A stretch of DNA of 64,000 bases, taken from Pomphorhynchus laevis. Taxonomy: Eukaryota > Acanthocephala > Palaeacanthocephala > Echinorhynchida > Pomphorhynchidae. Numbering within the stretch: position 1 is the stretch's first letter; each line of letters starts with the position of its first letter. Below the pieces are notes generated by a model. The model saw only the letters and a program-made list of their open reading frames with translations. It did not search any database and was not told the DNA's origin. A program made the translations under genes and the position numbers. The stretch is taken from NCBI GenBank assembly GCA_012934845.2, contig WNNJ02001668.1, positions 1 to 64,000 on the forward strand. Direction: 5' to 3'. Positions 40,880-51,385 of this stretch are shown piece by piece.

Positions 40880-43838
40880 AATCATGTGTCGAAAAGGTGT
40901 GAACGGAGGAGGTGTTTGAATGTGATAAAGGAGGGAGCGCGGCGGACGTCGAGAAGGGAGTTGATTCCAGGCGAGTGAGGCGGCGACGAGGAAGGATCGG
41001 AGACCGTAGTTGTTGGAGTAATTAGGAACGTGGAGTAAGAGGGTATGACATGAACAAAGCGAAAGCGAGGTGGGGCGAGTATCGTCTAAGAAAGGAAGGT
41101 CGATGAACGATGGGGAGCCGACAGCGATGAGACGAAACGTAACGAGAAGAAGGCGGAGTTTGATGCGGATGTGGATGGTGGGCCAAGAGAGTTGGGCAAA
41201 ATATGTGGATGTGTGGTCGAAGCGACGGAGACGGAAGAGCACTCGAACGGCGGTGTTGATTATTCGTTGTAGGGGTAGGATGATGGATTTTGGAGAATTG
41301 GCGAAAAGGCTAAGGCAGTAATCGATTTTAGGGAAAAGAAGCGATGAAAGAAGAGACATACAAGAACGGAAGTCGATAAGGGGGCGGATACGGCGGATGT
41401 CACGGAGAATTAAGTTAGATCTGCGGACCTTGTCACGGACGAAGAGTTTAAGGGAAAAGTTTATCATCGAAATAGAAGCCTAAGAAAGTGAGATTGTGTA
41501 CTGTGGGGATGTTCGATGAGTCAAAAGATACAGTGGGAGTAGATATGTTTGATTTACGGGGGATGATCGACATTATTTTAGAATTGTCGATGTTTAGAAC
41601 GAGATGAAGATTGGAGAGACGTTCGTTGATAGAATAAAGACAGTTGGAGGCAGAAATGCCGATATTTTGTATGCGATGTGCGGGTGCATGAGCATAGATG
41701 AGAATGTCGTCGGCGTATTGCATGACGTTAAAGGAGAAAGGTTTGATAAACGGAGAAAGATCGTCAAGCAGAAGAGAGAAAAGCCGGGAACTTACGACTG
41801 AACTTTGCGGGATCCCACAAAAGATAGGGATGGGAGGGAAGGATGATGAACTAGAACAGACGTGAAAGGAATGATCGGAAAGATATGAGGCAAACCATGC
41901 TACGGAGGAGGAAGAAAAGCCGTAATCATAACGAAGGCGAGAAAGGAGGACGGAGTGGTCGACAATGTCGAATGCGGAGGAGAGGTCGAAGGAGATGAGA
42001 ACACTATATAGAGCCTTGTCTCGAGAAATGAGTAAGTCGTTGTAAACTTTCATGCAGGCGATTTCTGTGAAGTGATTAGAGCGGAAAGCGGATTGGAAAG
42101 GAGGGTACAGATTGGATGACGAGAGATAAGCGTCGATCTGTATTTAGATGAGACGTTCTAAGAGCTTAGAAAGAGTAGGGAGTAGTAAAATGGGGCGATA
42201 GCTGGAAGACAGGGAGGGGTCGAGCGATTGTTTCTAAGGAGGGGACGAACGATTGCGGATTTCCAGTGTGAAAGGAATATACGACTGCGGATGGACGAGT
42301 TAGACAAGGTTGTGAGAAAATGGGATATTGATGAGTATGCTTCTCGCAACAAGGTTGCGAGAAGTATACTCATCGACAACATATTTCTCGCAACAAGGTG
42401 GCGAGAAGTATGTGGGTAGGCAGTGGATCGGCTGGTGAGGTTTTGCTGGGCAAGGTCATGAGAACAGATGAGACATCGGAATGTGAAACAGGGAGAAGAT
42501 TAAAGAGTTCCGGAAGAATGAGGCTAGGAGGGGCCGATTGGGATAGGATGGATACCGGGGTGTGAGAGAGAAACGTGGATACTTTGCTCTGGAGAAATGA
42601 TGAATAATCATGGGGATTGATGTTGCACGGCGGAGAGGAGCGAGCAAGGATTGAGTTAAAAGTATTCCATAGAGTCTTAGTGTTGAATGAAGTGATGATT
42701 TTATGCTGCCAAAAGGAGTTGCATTTGGTACGTAGTAGGTGGAGATGAGACCGCCGATGAGCAAGATAGGTATCACGGAAAGACGGAGTGATCGAGCGGA
42801 AATCACGTCTGAGAGAGCGTTGATATACTCGAAAAGCATGACGGAGTCAACGCTTTGAGTGTTAGCATTGGATGTCAAACCATGGGGTACGTTGTAAGCG
42901 ACGTTGTGGGTGAGACTTGAAGGGCAAGAGAGGATCGAGAGTGGATGTGAGTTCAGAGTCGAAAAGAAAGGCGAGATCGTGAGGAGATGAATATGTTATT
43001 GTGGAATAGGATAGAGACGATTTGAGTAAGGCAGAGCGGAGAAGGGAGAGGTCAAGATTTCTCCAAGGGCGACGTAGGATTGTAAGTGTGTGAGGAAGGG
43101 TGTGGTTGTGAGTGAGATCAAGGGTGACGAGAAAGTGATTGGATAGACCAGGATCAGAGATTGGCAGTGAGATGTATGCAGCAAAATGATCAAGAACGAC
43201 GATGATGTCGAGTGCCCCACCAAGGATATGTGTGGGGGCAGTGGAGATTAGTTTGTAATTGTAATTGGGTAGAATGTTGATGAACCGGATGGAATCCGTG
43301 GAAGAGGGACGATCTATGCGGATGTTTAAGTCGCCTAGAACGATTGAAGAGATTGAGGACAAGGAACAATGAGAAAGGAGGTCAGCGAGTTCGGTAAAAA
43401 TTATGATGTAGGAGCTGATGAACCAGGACGGTATACAATGGCGAGATATAGAGTGACCGGGTTAGAAGAACGACAAGTGAGCAATTCAAAAAAGCAAGGT
43501 TTGAAAGGGGGATTGATTTTGCGAAGAGACGCGGAGTGACGCGCGAATGCGACGATGCCGCCATGATTAGAGAATTTAGAAGGGTATAAGCTGAAGGGGC
43601 AGGCGGATTCAACTAGGGAGCAACCGACAGAGATCGGACGGCGAATGGAAAGGTCGTCGGAATCTGAGTGCCAGGATTCGGTGAGTCAGAAGAGATCGTT
43701 GGATTGCTTGGTGAATAGGTTGAGGATAAGATCAGATTTATTGAGTATATATCCAGTGTTGAGGAGGCCGAGGCGGAAACTGTGTGTAATGGTGAAAGAG
43801 TCTAGTGGAGAAGACACATAGGGGAGATGGAGCGCCAT
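40880..43838 (-). pseudogene. L2-B ORF2 copy 1, several breaks
   Basis: Starts at the ATG at 43838 (MALHLPYVSS). APE parts are FRLGLLNT, VLGDLNIRIDRPSSTDSIRF (43320), SAPTHILGGALDIIVVL and LSNHFLVTLDLT. RT parts are SIRSRIFLSHWKSAIVRPL (42300), SFDLSSAFDIVDHSVLLSRL (41990), FCGIPQSSVVSSRLFSLLL (41810) and MQYADDILIYAHAP (41720). The normally invariant GVPQGS of motif B reads GIPQSS, so this RT is probably dead even apart from frame breaks. A 43-base palindrome (42331-42373) interrupts the linker after the RT start. Confidence 0.85.
42331..42373. repeat. 20-bp-arm hairpin inside L2-B ORF2
   Basis: atgagtatgcttctcgcaac, loop aag, then its complement with a single mismatch, ending at 42373. A second, weaker inverted copy (ttctcgcaacaagg tggcgagaag) follows at 42384-42408. 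Related L2-A sequence has no palindrome here, so it arose inside the copy. Confidence 0.9.
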
Positions 43839-44700
43839 CGAATTTTGGGACGGGTGTGGACAACTTGAAAATTTCCGTCTGTTTCGGATGGAGAGTGATG
43901 TTTCGCCGTTTTCCTTGCGACGGCATTTTTCCATGCGGGCAGAAGAGAGTTGTGCGATTTCAGAAGGGGTGCGATCGGGGAAAATTCGAGGGGTTGAAAA
44001 TGACATGAGTTTAAATCGTTGAGAGAGGACAGAAGACGCGTGAGAGCAATGCTTGAAAACAATTTTTAGGAGAGGGGCTGTGAAGGATTAGATTGAGAAG
44101 ATTTGTTTAGACGGATGAATGCTACAGGAGAAATGTCCTTGAAAAAGGATGGTTTATCCGCAGGAATAATAGACGAGAGGATGGATATGAAGGCGGAAAC
44201 ATCGTGGTCGAGACGTGTTTGTAGAGATAAGGAGTTGGAAGGAGTGATATTAGTGACCATGACGCAACGATCACGAGAACGAAACCGCTTCCGTAAAGAA
44301 GAACGACTGATGTGTCGGGTAGTGAATATGACATAGAATGAGAAGTGTATATGGAGCAGGGTCGGTGGGTGGAGAAAGGACATTAGAAACGACGGGGACA
44401 GTTTGAGTTGACGTGTTGGATGTTGATATGTGCTTATTGGAAAGTTTGCGGATTAGTTTGTTGGAGACTATATTCGTCTTGATACTCTCTATTTCACTCT
44501 GCATCGTATTTATCATCTTAGCATAACAGTAGCCACAGTAGAATTCGTTGTCTGCAAGGCAAGATGCCTGGGATTCTGAAGTCCAAATATTTACCCACGT
44601 GTGACAATCATTGTTTGAGCAAAGGACTTGTTGTTCAGATCCATTGGAAACATCTTTAACATCAGTGTTGGACGCGACATGGTTGGAAACTTGAGACTAT
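43802..44700 (-). pseudogene. L2-B ORF1, frame-broken
   Basis: The finger at 44620-44530 reads CSNNDCHTW ... FYCGYC, i.e. C-x4-C-x2-W-x19-C-x2-C. A linker follows, then RSRDRCVMVTNITPSN (44290), SFFKDISPVAFIRLNKS (44140), a LLKIVFKHCSHASSVLSQR-type block (44050), PDRTPSEIAQLSSARMEKCR and GETSLSIRNR (43900), ending RWRSISPMCLLH before TAG at 43802. Pieces lie in different frames. Close to L2-A ORF1. Confidence 0.75.
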
Positions 44701-44740
44701 TTTTTTGACCCATTTGTATATAGTTGTCTGATTCGTGAAG

Positions 44741-45429
44741 TCGGTCGTAAATCCGTCCGTCCCGTATCGGTTTCTTGTTACTCAGTGCTTTGATTGTATG
44801 TATATTAGATTGTATGTAGTTAATTATCAAGATAGTTTGAACCAGTTGTAAGTAGTTTGTTATCAAGAAAGTTTTTACTTATTTGTTTTGTAAAACTTTA
44901 TTGTAATCCAAACAAGGAATCTGATAAACCAATTTGTAATTTTCGTAACTTTCTAATAAATGTAAAGTTTGTTGCTGTATTTTTAATCTTATTATTCTGG
45001 TGTATAAATCATTATTATTAATGCTTTATATTCTGTAAATATCAAATATTATTAATGCTTTTTATTCTGGTGTATATTAAATAATTTTATTATTAAAATC
45101 GGGAATACCAAAAAGCACCTTTGGTTGTTAAGTCTAACGGCTCGCTTTCTAAACGAAATATATTTGAACTATCTAATAGCCCATCGGTTAGGATCATCTA
45201 TTATTTATGGTAATATTTATAATGATGAAATTTTGAAAACATACAGTTAAATTATACCCTTTTTAAATGTTCAAATGTTCGTTTCATTTATTATAAGTTA
45301 GATACGTCTTCATGTAAATATCTCATAATTCTTGTAAAACTTGATCGTGAGCAACGTATGGCATTTCCTGACAACCCTAAAATTAGAAATCCGAAGTATA
45401 TCCGTAAATCTAAGAATAACAGATTTTAT
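44741..45429. other. Intergenic, AT-rich
   Basis: The phrase attattaatgcttt(a/t)tattctg recurs near 45013 and 45048. No gene recognised. Confidence 0.4.
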
Positions 45430-48420
45430 TAATAAATAAACATCCAGGATAAATAGAATAAATACAAGAAGACAGTTACAGTCTAAATCTTCATCAAATC
45501 TTCTTCATAGATGATTGCCATTCTTCAACTGCAGCACATCTTCTTCAAGAATTATGGCCTCAAATCCATGGGGATCTGAGCCCCCCAACCAATCCAACAC
45601 GCCGCTCTTCGACGGAACCACCCGGGGTCTTTCACCTCCCGAATGATCCAATCGGAGCGGACAATGCCGGGTAAACTAGAGACAATGAGCTTCAGGCTCT
45701 GGGGGACGACCTCTTGAAAAGAAGACCAATTCCGAGATAGCCCAGGTGCCCAAAGGCGTACTTGGGTTTTCTCTTTGAATGACAGATGTAGGGCCCGTTT
45801 CAGGGCCCATCTAGCTCTCTTTAGGATACTTTAAGTCTATACAGGTCAGCTTTCGCTGACCAGTTCACCGTAATGGTGAACCCCAGGTATTTTATTCGAT
45901 TTGCAAGGTAAGGAGTGGTTGATTAGTCAGGATGGAAGATAGAGCTGAAAGTGCCAATCTCTTGAAATTTTTCATTGTTACAGGTGCGCCATGGAAGACA
46001 ACCACCTTCGATTTGGAGGAGTTTAAAACAAGGTTTGAAATGGGCAGCTGATCTTTTAATCTTGTAAAGAATCGGCTGATGTCAGAGACTACATCTTTGC
46101 ACCTGCGTCCAGAGAACATGGCTGTGGTATCATCAGCATATACCACAAGATGTTGATCGCGTTTGAATTTTTTGTATAGTTCAATGGAGGCAGCAAGATA
46201 TAAGATGGAGAAAGTGAGGAGCCTTGAGGCACACCTGTAACAGGGTAGAACTGACGTGCATCAGGGTCGTCTTCATAGAAGAATTGCTTGATGTACAGCA
46301 AAATTTTCACCCTGTTAACAATTCTCGCAGGCAACCCGATGGACCTGATAGAAGAGATAACAAAGGGAATGGAAATGCGGTCAAATGGGGCAGAGAAGTC
46401 AAGAAAAACAGCCACAACAAGCTGATGACTGTTATCTTGACAAAACTGTTGCACTTCACCTATTGCTGAATGAACCGAGCGATCTTTTACGTATCCATGA
46501 AAACCTGGTTGGATTAAATTTCGCCTACTTAGATGATCGCGGATTTTACGCGCAAGCGCTTTTTCGTAAATGGAGATGAGGGAATTTTGAGTCGAAATGG
46601 GTCGCATTTCTTTAGGACATGAAATCGACTTCTCTTTTTTGTATAGAAACACGACGGTTGATGTTTATTCCAGCAATGGGACAGGGAGGCTAATAGCATT
46701 GTTATGGCGACCTCCTTTCTCTGACTGTATGTCAAAAGCTGACAAACACGAGTGGAGAGTGGCGCATGGGTTCTGGAGGTGCCTGGGAGTGGCCCCCAGG
46801 AGTTAAGGATATCTGTAACAGACAAGTCCCTACTCCTGAAGTCACACCAAGGCGGGATTGGTTGGGGTGATTGAGTGGCTCCATAATTGTGTAGGGATAG
46901 TGACTCCTCCAAAACTTTATTAAGGCCTATTCTACCGATCCAACCTAGTGCTCTATCCTTCCAACAGACAAACTTCTTCTTCTTGAATATCTTCCAGAAG
47001 GAAGACTGAGAAGGGTAAAGGCGAGAAGTGCTTGCATTATCCCTACTCAGCTGGAGCCTATATTTAGTGCTCCAGTATTCATTCGAGAGGGCTTGTCTGG
47101 CGGAAACAGAGAGATTAGGAAAGTGTGCATTTTAGCTAGGACCTTGAGTTTTGTTGGAGTGGGATTGTATATGCGACCTTTATAGGTAATCGAAAGCAAC
47201 GCGGTAGCTTGCGAAGATAGGTAGGCATTTAATTCGGTCAAACTCTCATTTCCAATTCGGGGAAAGAGTTGGATAGCTGCTTGAAAGAAGGCCACCCTGA
47301 TGGGATCAAAGTGGAACCTTCTAATCAACGTATCTTCCTCTAACCGCTAACGAATTAGGTCATGAGAGGTGCTCTGTTGTTGGCGCGACTGCTCAGTACA
47401 GATGGGTTTCAACAACCACTTCTTATGTAGCAGTAATATGTCGAGGAGCGAATTAGTTGTTGAGCAATAAAAGGTGGGGATGGTGGTTTGTGAATAAGAT
47501 AGTCGTTCTTGGCTCTGCGGTTTGCTACATTAATCCAACGATCAGTTCTGTAGTTGAAGTCACCAAGTAACATGTCATAGCCACTACCTAATATACGATC
47601 CAGGAGGTCACGGTTCTTGTGAATTTCTCTTGGCCGTATATAAATATTGGCTATGCTGATGCGTTTACCGTTCTTACGAAGTGATATAGCTAAACAAGAT
47701 AGGGCTGGACAAGAATAGTTAAGAAGGAGGGAATATCTTAAGGAGCATTTAACTAAGGTTAAAAGACCTTGAGATGAAGAGGAGTGAGGAGGATTATATA
47801 CGGAGTGAAGTGAGTGGATATATGCTTGGGAATAAATCGAGTAATGTCCTGGGGGATACGGATAGACCGCGTTTCTTGAAGGACTATAACATCTGCATCT
47901 CTACCAGATAAAAGTCTAAGGGCAGAAGCACCTCCTGAATTCCACTGAAGGATATTCAGTGAAAAAGGCTCAGGTTTACTCACCATTGTGGCAATTTTCA
48001 GCGTACACAATATGGGTTTAAAATAATCGTTCCTCGATGTGCCAAATTTTGTGCAAAAAAATCGTTGTATTCCCTCATTATCTACCCATTAACGAAGGAT
48101 ATTCTCAATGAATTCTCCATAGTCTTTACTGAGTTAAAAATAACTCTCTGTACACTCCCCAGCGAAAGCTTTCAAAAACGTGGCCGATAAATTATGCCTC
48201 GCAGTCGGTTTGATGGCATTTATAACACATAAATTTGATTGCTTCGGCACTTGGAGAAGCATCCCCGAGTTAATTTTAGAATGGCACAAAACATTACCTT
48301 CATCATTGCTGGAATTAGCTTTAAAAGAATAAATTGTGCTTTTCACCTGATCCAATTCGTTGTTTCCACCAGAAAAATCAGCAGGAATTAAAGAGCTTTG
48401 ATGTTCCTGCAATATTTTTT
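45430..48420 (-). mobile_element. Jockey/I-like LINE copy 3, with most of ORF1 lost
   Basis: The minus strand carries the ORF1 start (48412, LCVINAIKPTARHNLSATFL) followed within about 400 bases by the ORF2 start (about 47987). The knuckle region of ORF1, over 1 kb in copy 1, is absent. ORF2 then runs to a 3' end near 45560, with an AT-rich tail to about 45430. The tail matches copy 1 (atggcctcaaatccatgggg at 45554). Confidence 0.85.
45560..47987 (-). pseudogene. ORF2 of Jockey/I-like LINE copy 3
   Basis: APE: FSLNILQWNSGGASALRLL and VLQETRSIRIPQD (47980-47860). RT: KEMRPISTQNSLISIYEKAL (46610), GFHGYVKDRSVHSAIGEV, FLDFSAPFDRISIPF (46405), VTGVPQGSSLSP (46240) and MVYADDTTAMFSG (46146). The RT stretch 46652-46089 is the longest open one in this family after copy 1. 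Several frame breaks elsewhere. Confidence 0.8.
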
Positions 48421-49254
48421 ACTGCACATTTTTTCGCTTTTATCCGTAAATCTGAGATGCAGACACTATAAAAGTTTGCTCTTTTCTGATTCTAACAAAG
48501 CGATTTTTCTGAGTATCATTTGTGCTTCCTTACCAAAAGCTCCATTACATAAGTTTACGAAAGTATAAAATGTAGCATCGTTTATTTTAATGAATCGCTC
48601 GTGGTATTAAGACATTTTTCGTTTGGCGTGATATTCGAAATGAGATTTTTGATTATCATAAGTAATATTATTATAAATTATATTATTACAATATATTTTT
48701 ATATTGTAAACTATTATTCCCAATTAAAATAACAGAAATCTTAATCCCATTGTGATATGGGAGAATAGGAAAAGGATAATGCATGGATTAGGGAATGAGG
48801 AAAGGGGAAGAGGACACGTGGGAAGTGGGGGAAAGAGGAAGAGGAATGGGTTGAATGAGAATGGAGACGGGACATGTGGACGGGGAAGGGGAATGAACGA
48901 AATTAGAGGAATTGCCGAAAGTGGAAGGAACAGGACTGTACGGAAGGTGAAATTAAACTTATTTATTATGGTAGTATCATTCACAGCGATTTGTGGGAAG
49001 ATTATATCAAATTAGAATACTATTGTTACAGCCACTCAACAGTTAATCCAATGGATCCAATCTCAGGTACTACCGATTCATTACCATGTGTACATATTAT
49101 TCTAAATTTCTAGTTTGCCATAATCAGCTAATTGAGTTGCAATGGAGTATATTAAAACATTTTATAGATGAAAAGGCAAAAAATAAAATATGGATGGAAC
49201 ATTATTTGAGCGAATATGCTTGGAGGCGAACTTCGCGCATAATAATTTACACCG
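48421..49254. other. Intergenic, with a ~200-bp polypurine strand
   Basis: 48751-48955 is almost all A and G on the plus strand (ggaatgaggaaaggggaaga and similar). An open frame crosses it but has only low-complexity Gly/Arg/Asn content, so it is not called a gene. Confidence 0.6.
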
Positions 49255-49790
49255 TTTTAGAAACCTTTTGGACGACAGTAAAGAGTTATTTTAAGTTAAA
49301 ATATTTCATCAAAATGATATATTTTTGTCATTGCTGTTGTGAAAACCTAAATTGAACAAGTCATCTCTAATTGAACATTATATTTCTCTTCATTTATGAG
49401 TTGAATTGAGCTAAACTTTTGATAGTAGGCATAGTTGACTTTGGTGGTTCAAATAATATGAAAAAATGTGGTGTCCATAGTTTAAAACTTTGAGAAAAAA
49501 ATTTTATCTCAAAAAAATAATTTGTATCATAAATTCTTTTGTTAAGTTGTACTTCATATACTTTTTATATGCTATGAACAATTGTATATTAATGAGATAT
49601 TTAACGGTTCATGTAGTAATATGCACTACACATTTTTATTTTTTATTTTTTTTCTACATAAATTCAAAATTAAATATCTCGTAATCCTCAGTTAAAAGCC
49701 GATTAAGCAAGTACGTTTCTTACTAATACCTTCCGTTATGCAAAAGTTAAGAACCGGAAAAAGACGTTATTTAACTAAACATTATCCATT
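49255..49790 (-). repeat. Unclassified ~600-bp AT-rich repeat, copy 2 (inverted)
   Basis: Reverse-complement partner of 40150-40750; see there. The two copies are 9 kb apart and face each other. Confidence 0.7.
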
Positions 49791-49890
49791 GCTGCTGTTT
49801 AAAGTATTGAATACTAAGAGATTTCGACGATAAACAGTGTTTCACAAGACGCTATTTTATACAATGATTCATTCTTACATTTTTACAAAT

Positions 49891-49995
49891 GAGTAGAAAA
49901 AAATGGTTTATCATACTAATTTTATACATTGATAAATTTCTCCGTTTTTACAGTGGAGTAGAAAAAATGGTTTATCATATTAATTTTATACAATT
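49891..49995 (+). repeat. 64-bp tandem duplication
   Basis: gagtagaaaaa(a)atggttta starts at 49891 and again at 49955; the second unit is cut short near 49995. Confidence 0.8.
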
Positions 49996-50341
49996 CAGAT
50001 CAGATAACCGAGTCTTCGTGTTTTATAACAAATTAGCGCTTAATTATGAGATGTATGAGCACGTAAAAATATGTAAGGATTCTAATTTAATATATTTATG
50101 TCTAAGAGACGTAAGAAATGCTTACAAATTTAGGTATAGTAATCCGCATTTGTTTTGAAGAACAGTCTCAAATTATTTGCAAAATGTCGTCGGCTATTTT
50201 GATCTATTCACCATTCATTTTCGATACTTATCCTTCGAATTTTTAGAACAGTATCATTATCCTTGTTTATAGGGTGAGTCCTTAAATCATCTGATTTCAA
50301 TAAGGGATTAAAATCGTACAATGGGACATAATACTAAACTA

Positions 50342-50491
50342 ATAAAGCAGCAAGTATGCAAGACGGCGGTTATCAAGTCATTTCCACATCGCGCAACCAA
50401 CGGATTGAACATTTTGGATAATTTTTTAGATAATGCACAGCCTACTAAAGTTTTCCGTGACAGATTAACACAACATTTATTTTGCTGCTGA
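50342..50491 (+). pseudogene. CR1-like LINE C-terminal remnant
   Basis: 49 codons then TGA, reading VIKSFPHRATNGLNILDNFL and TKVFRDRLTQHLFCC. The pattern (SF-RA-N-WN...VFK-RLD-HL) is the C-terminal end of CR1-group proteins. The frame is short, so the family call is modest. Confidence 0.4.
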
Positions 50492-50640
50492 ATATTTCCT
50501 TTGTATCTTTTTTCTGTAGGTGCAAAGATATTTATTTTTAGATGATGCACAATCTACTAAAGTTTCCCGTGACAGATTAATACAACATTTATTTTGCTGC
50601 TGATTATTTCCTTTTTATCTTTTTCCTGTAGTTGCAAAGA
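50427..50640 (+). repeat. 112-bp tandem duplication
   Basis: The unit tagat(a/g)atgcaca...cta(g/c)tgcaaagat starts at 50427 and 50539 with about a dozen differences. It duplicates the last codons and 3' region of the remnant at 50342. Confidence 0.85.
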
Positions 50641-50932
50641 TGTGGTCTTTACACCTACAGAAACGAAGGTGCAAAAATGTAGTCTTGGACATCAGCCGTT
50701 TCTTTTTAAGATTAAAAGATAAGTTACCCCCATCCAATCTTATTTTAAAACTCCTACAAATCACAGGTGGTAGTTTTTTATGGTGCTCCTGCCACAACAA
50801 AGAAACTTAAGAAACTAGCACTCTCCTCCATTTTGCAGCCTCAACCACCCTCCGTCTTTACGAGTCGGGTTAATTATCTGGGGTTCAACTGAACCCCAGA
50901 AAGTAATGGGGTTCAACTGAACCCCAGATAAT
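50641..50932 (+). mobile_element. Jockey/I-like LINE fragment, plus strand
   Basis: Matches the RT-to-thumb region of copy 1 in the opposite direction: ISRFFLRLKDK, then the VVVFHGAPAT-like part and FTSRVNYLGFN. It ends in the palindrome at 50873-50932. Confidence 0.75.
50873..50932. repeat. Nested palindrome at the end of a LINE fragment
   Basis: ctggggttcaactgaacccc, itself an inverted repeat, occurs twice. The two copies are arranged so the whole 60 bp is nearly self-complementary around aaagtaa (50900-50906). Confidence 0.9.
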
Positions 50933-51384
50933 GCATTTCCGACATCTAGCTTAAATTGTAGGTGGTGTGAGCTCTTAAATCCTACAATTTACAATGCAGA
51001 CCATCATTAAGAACCAGAAGATCAAACTTTCAGATGCTTGACTGTAAGAAACCGAGATTGAGTGAATCGATTCTTTCTATGTAATAAGAGTTTCATTTGA
51101 ATCGGTATTGCTCGAGATTGCGATTAGCAATTCTTTCCATATGTTTGTATAAGTGTTTGAATCGAGCATATTCTTTAGTCTGCAAACTTTCGTCACTCCT
51201 AGACGGTCATGTGATAGACGGCAGCCATCGTCAGTAAGATGAACTATCACACGCCGTTTCTGCTGCCTCTGTGACATTGTGAAAATGCATTTCCGACATC
51301 TAGCTTAAATTGTAGGTGGCGTGATCTCTTAAATCCAACAATTTGCAATGCAGACCATCATTAACAAACAGAAGATCAAACTTC
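50932..51384. repeat. Two ~100-bp direct repeats flanking 254 bp (mini-element candidate)
   Basis: 50932-51031 and 51286-51384 are near-identical direct repeats beginning tgcatttccgacatctagct. Each contains an internal inverted pair (aaattgtagg / cctacaattt) and a tgcatt...aatgca bracket. The enclosed part has a 66-codon minus-strand open frame (51277-51077, MSQRQQKRRVIVHLTDDG...) that I do not recognise. It could be a terminal-repeat miniature element or a broken tandem array. Confidence 0.6.
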
Positions 51385-51385
51385 C

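Larger units (their letters stand above)
40822..44740 (-). mobile_element. L2-like LINE, lineage B, copy 1
   Basis: Minus-strand element with ORF1 from about 44700 to 43802, ORF2 from 43838 to about 40880, and a 3' end with a hairpin (40835-40850) followed by the gccacgttaaa motif. ORF1 and ORF2 overlap by 37 bases, exactly as in L2-A. Both frames are broken in several places. Copies at 59735-61170, 28787-29012 and 57318-57775 share the same 3' end. Confidence 0.9.

Noticed and set aside
48752-49015. 87-codon open frame over the polypurine tract
   Set aside because: Low-complexity Gly/Arg/Asn composition produced by the purine run; no start context or homology visible.
49889-50158. 89-codon open frame with repeated WFI/VYHINFI segments
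   Set aside because: Created by a 64-bp tandem duplication in AT-rich DNA; no family resemblance.
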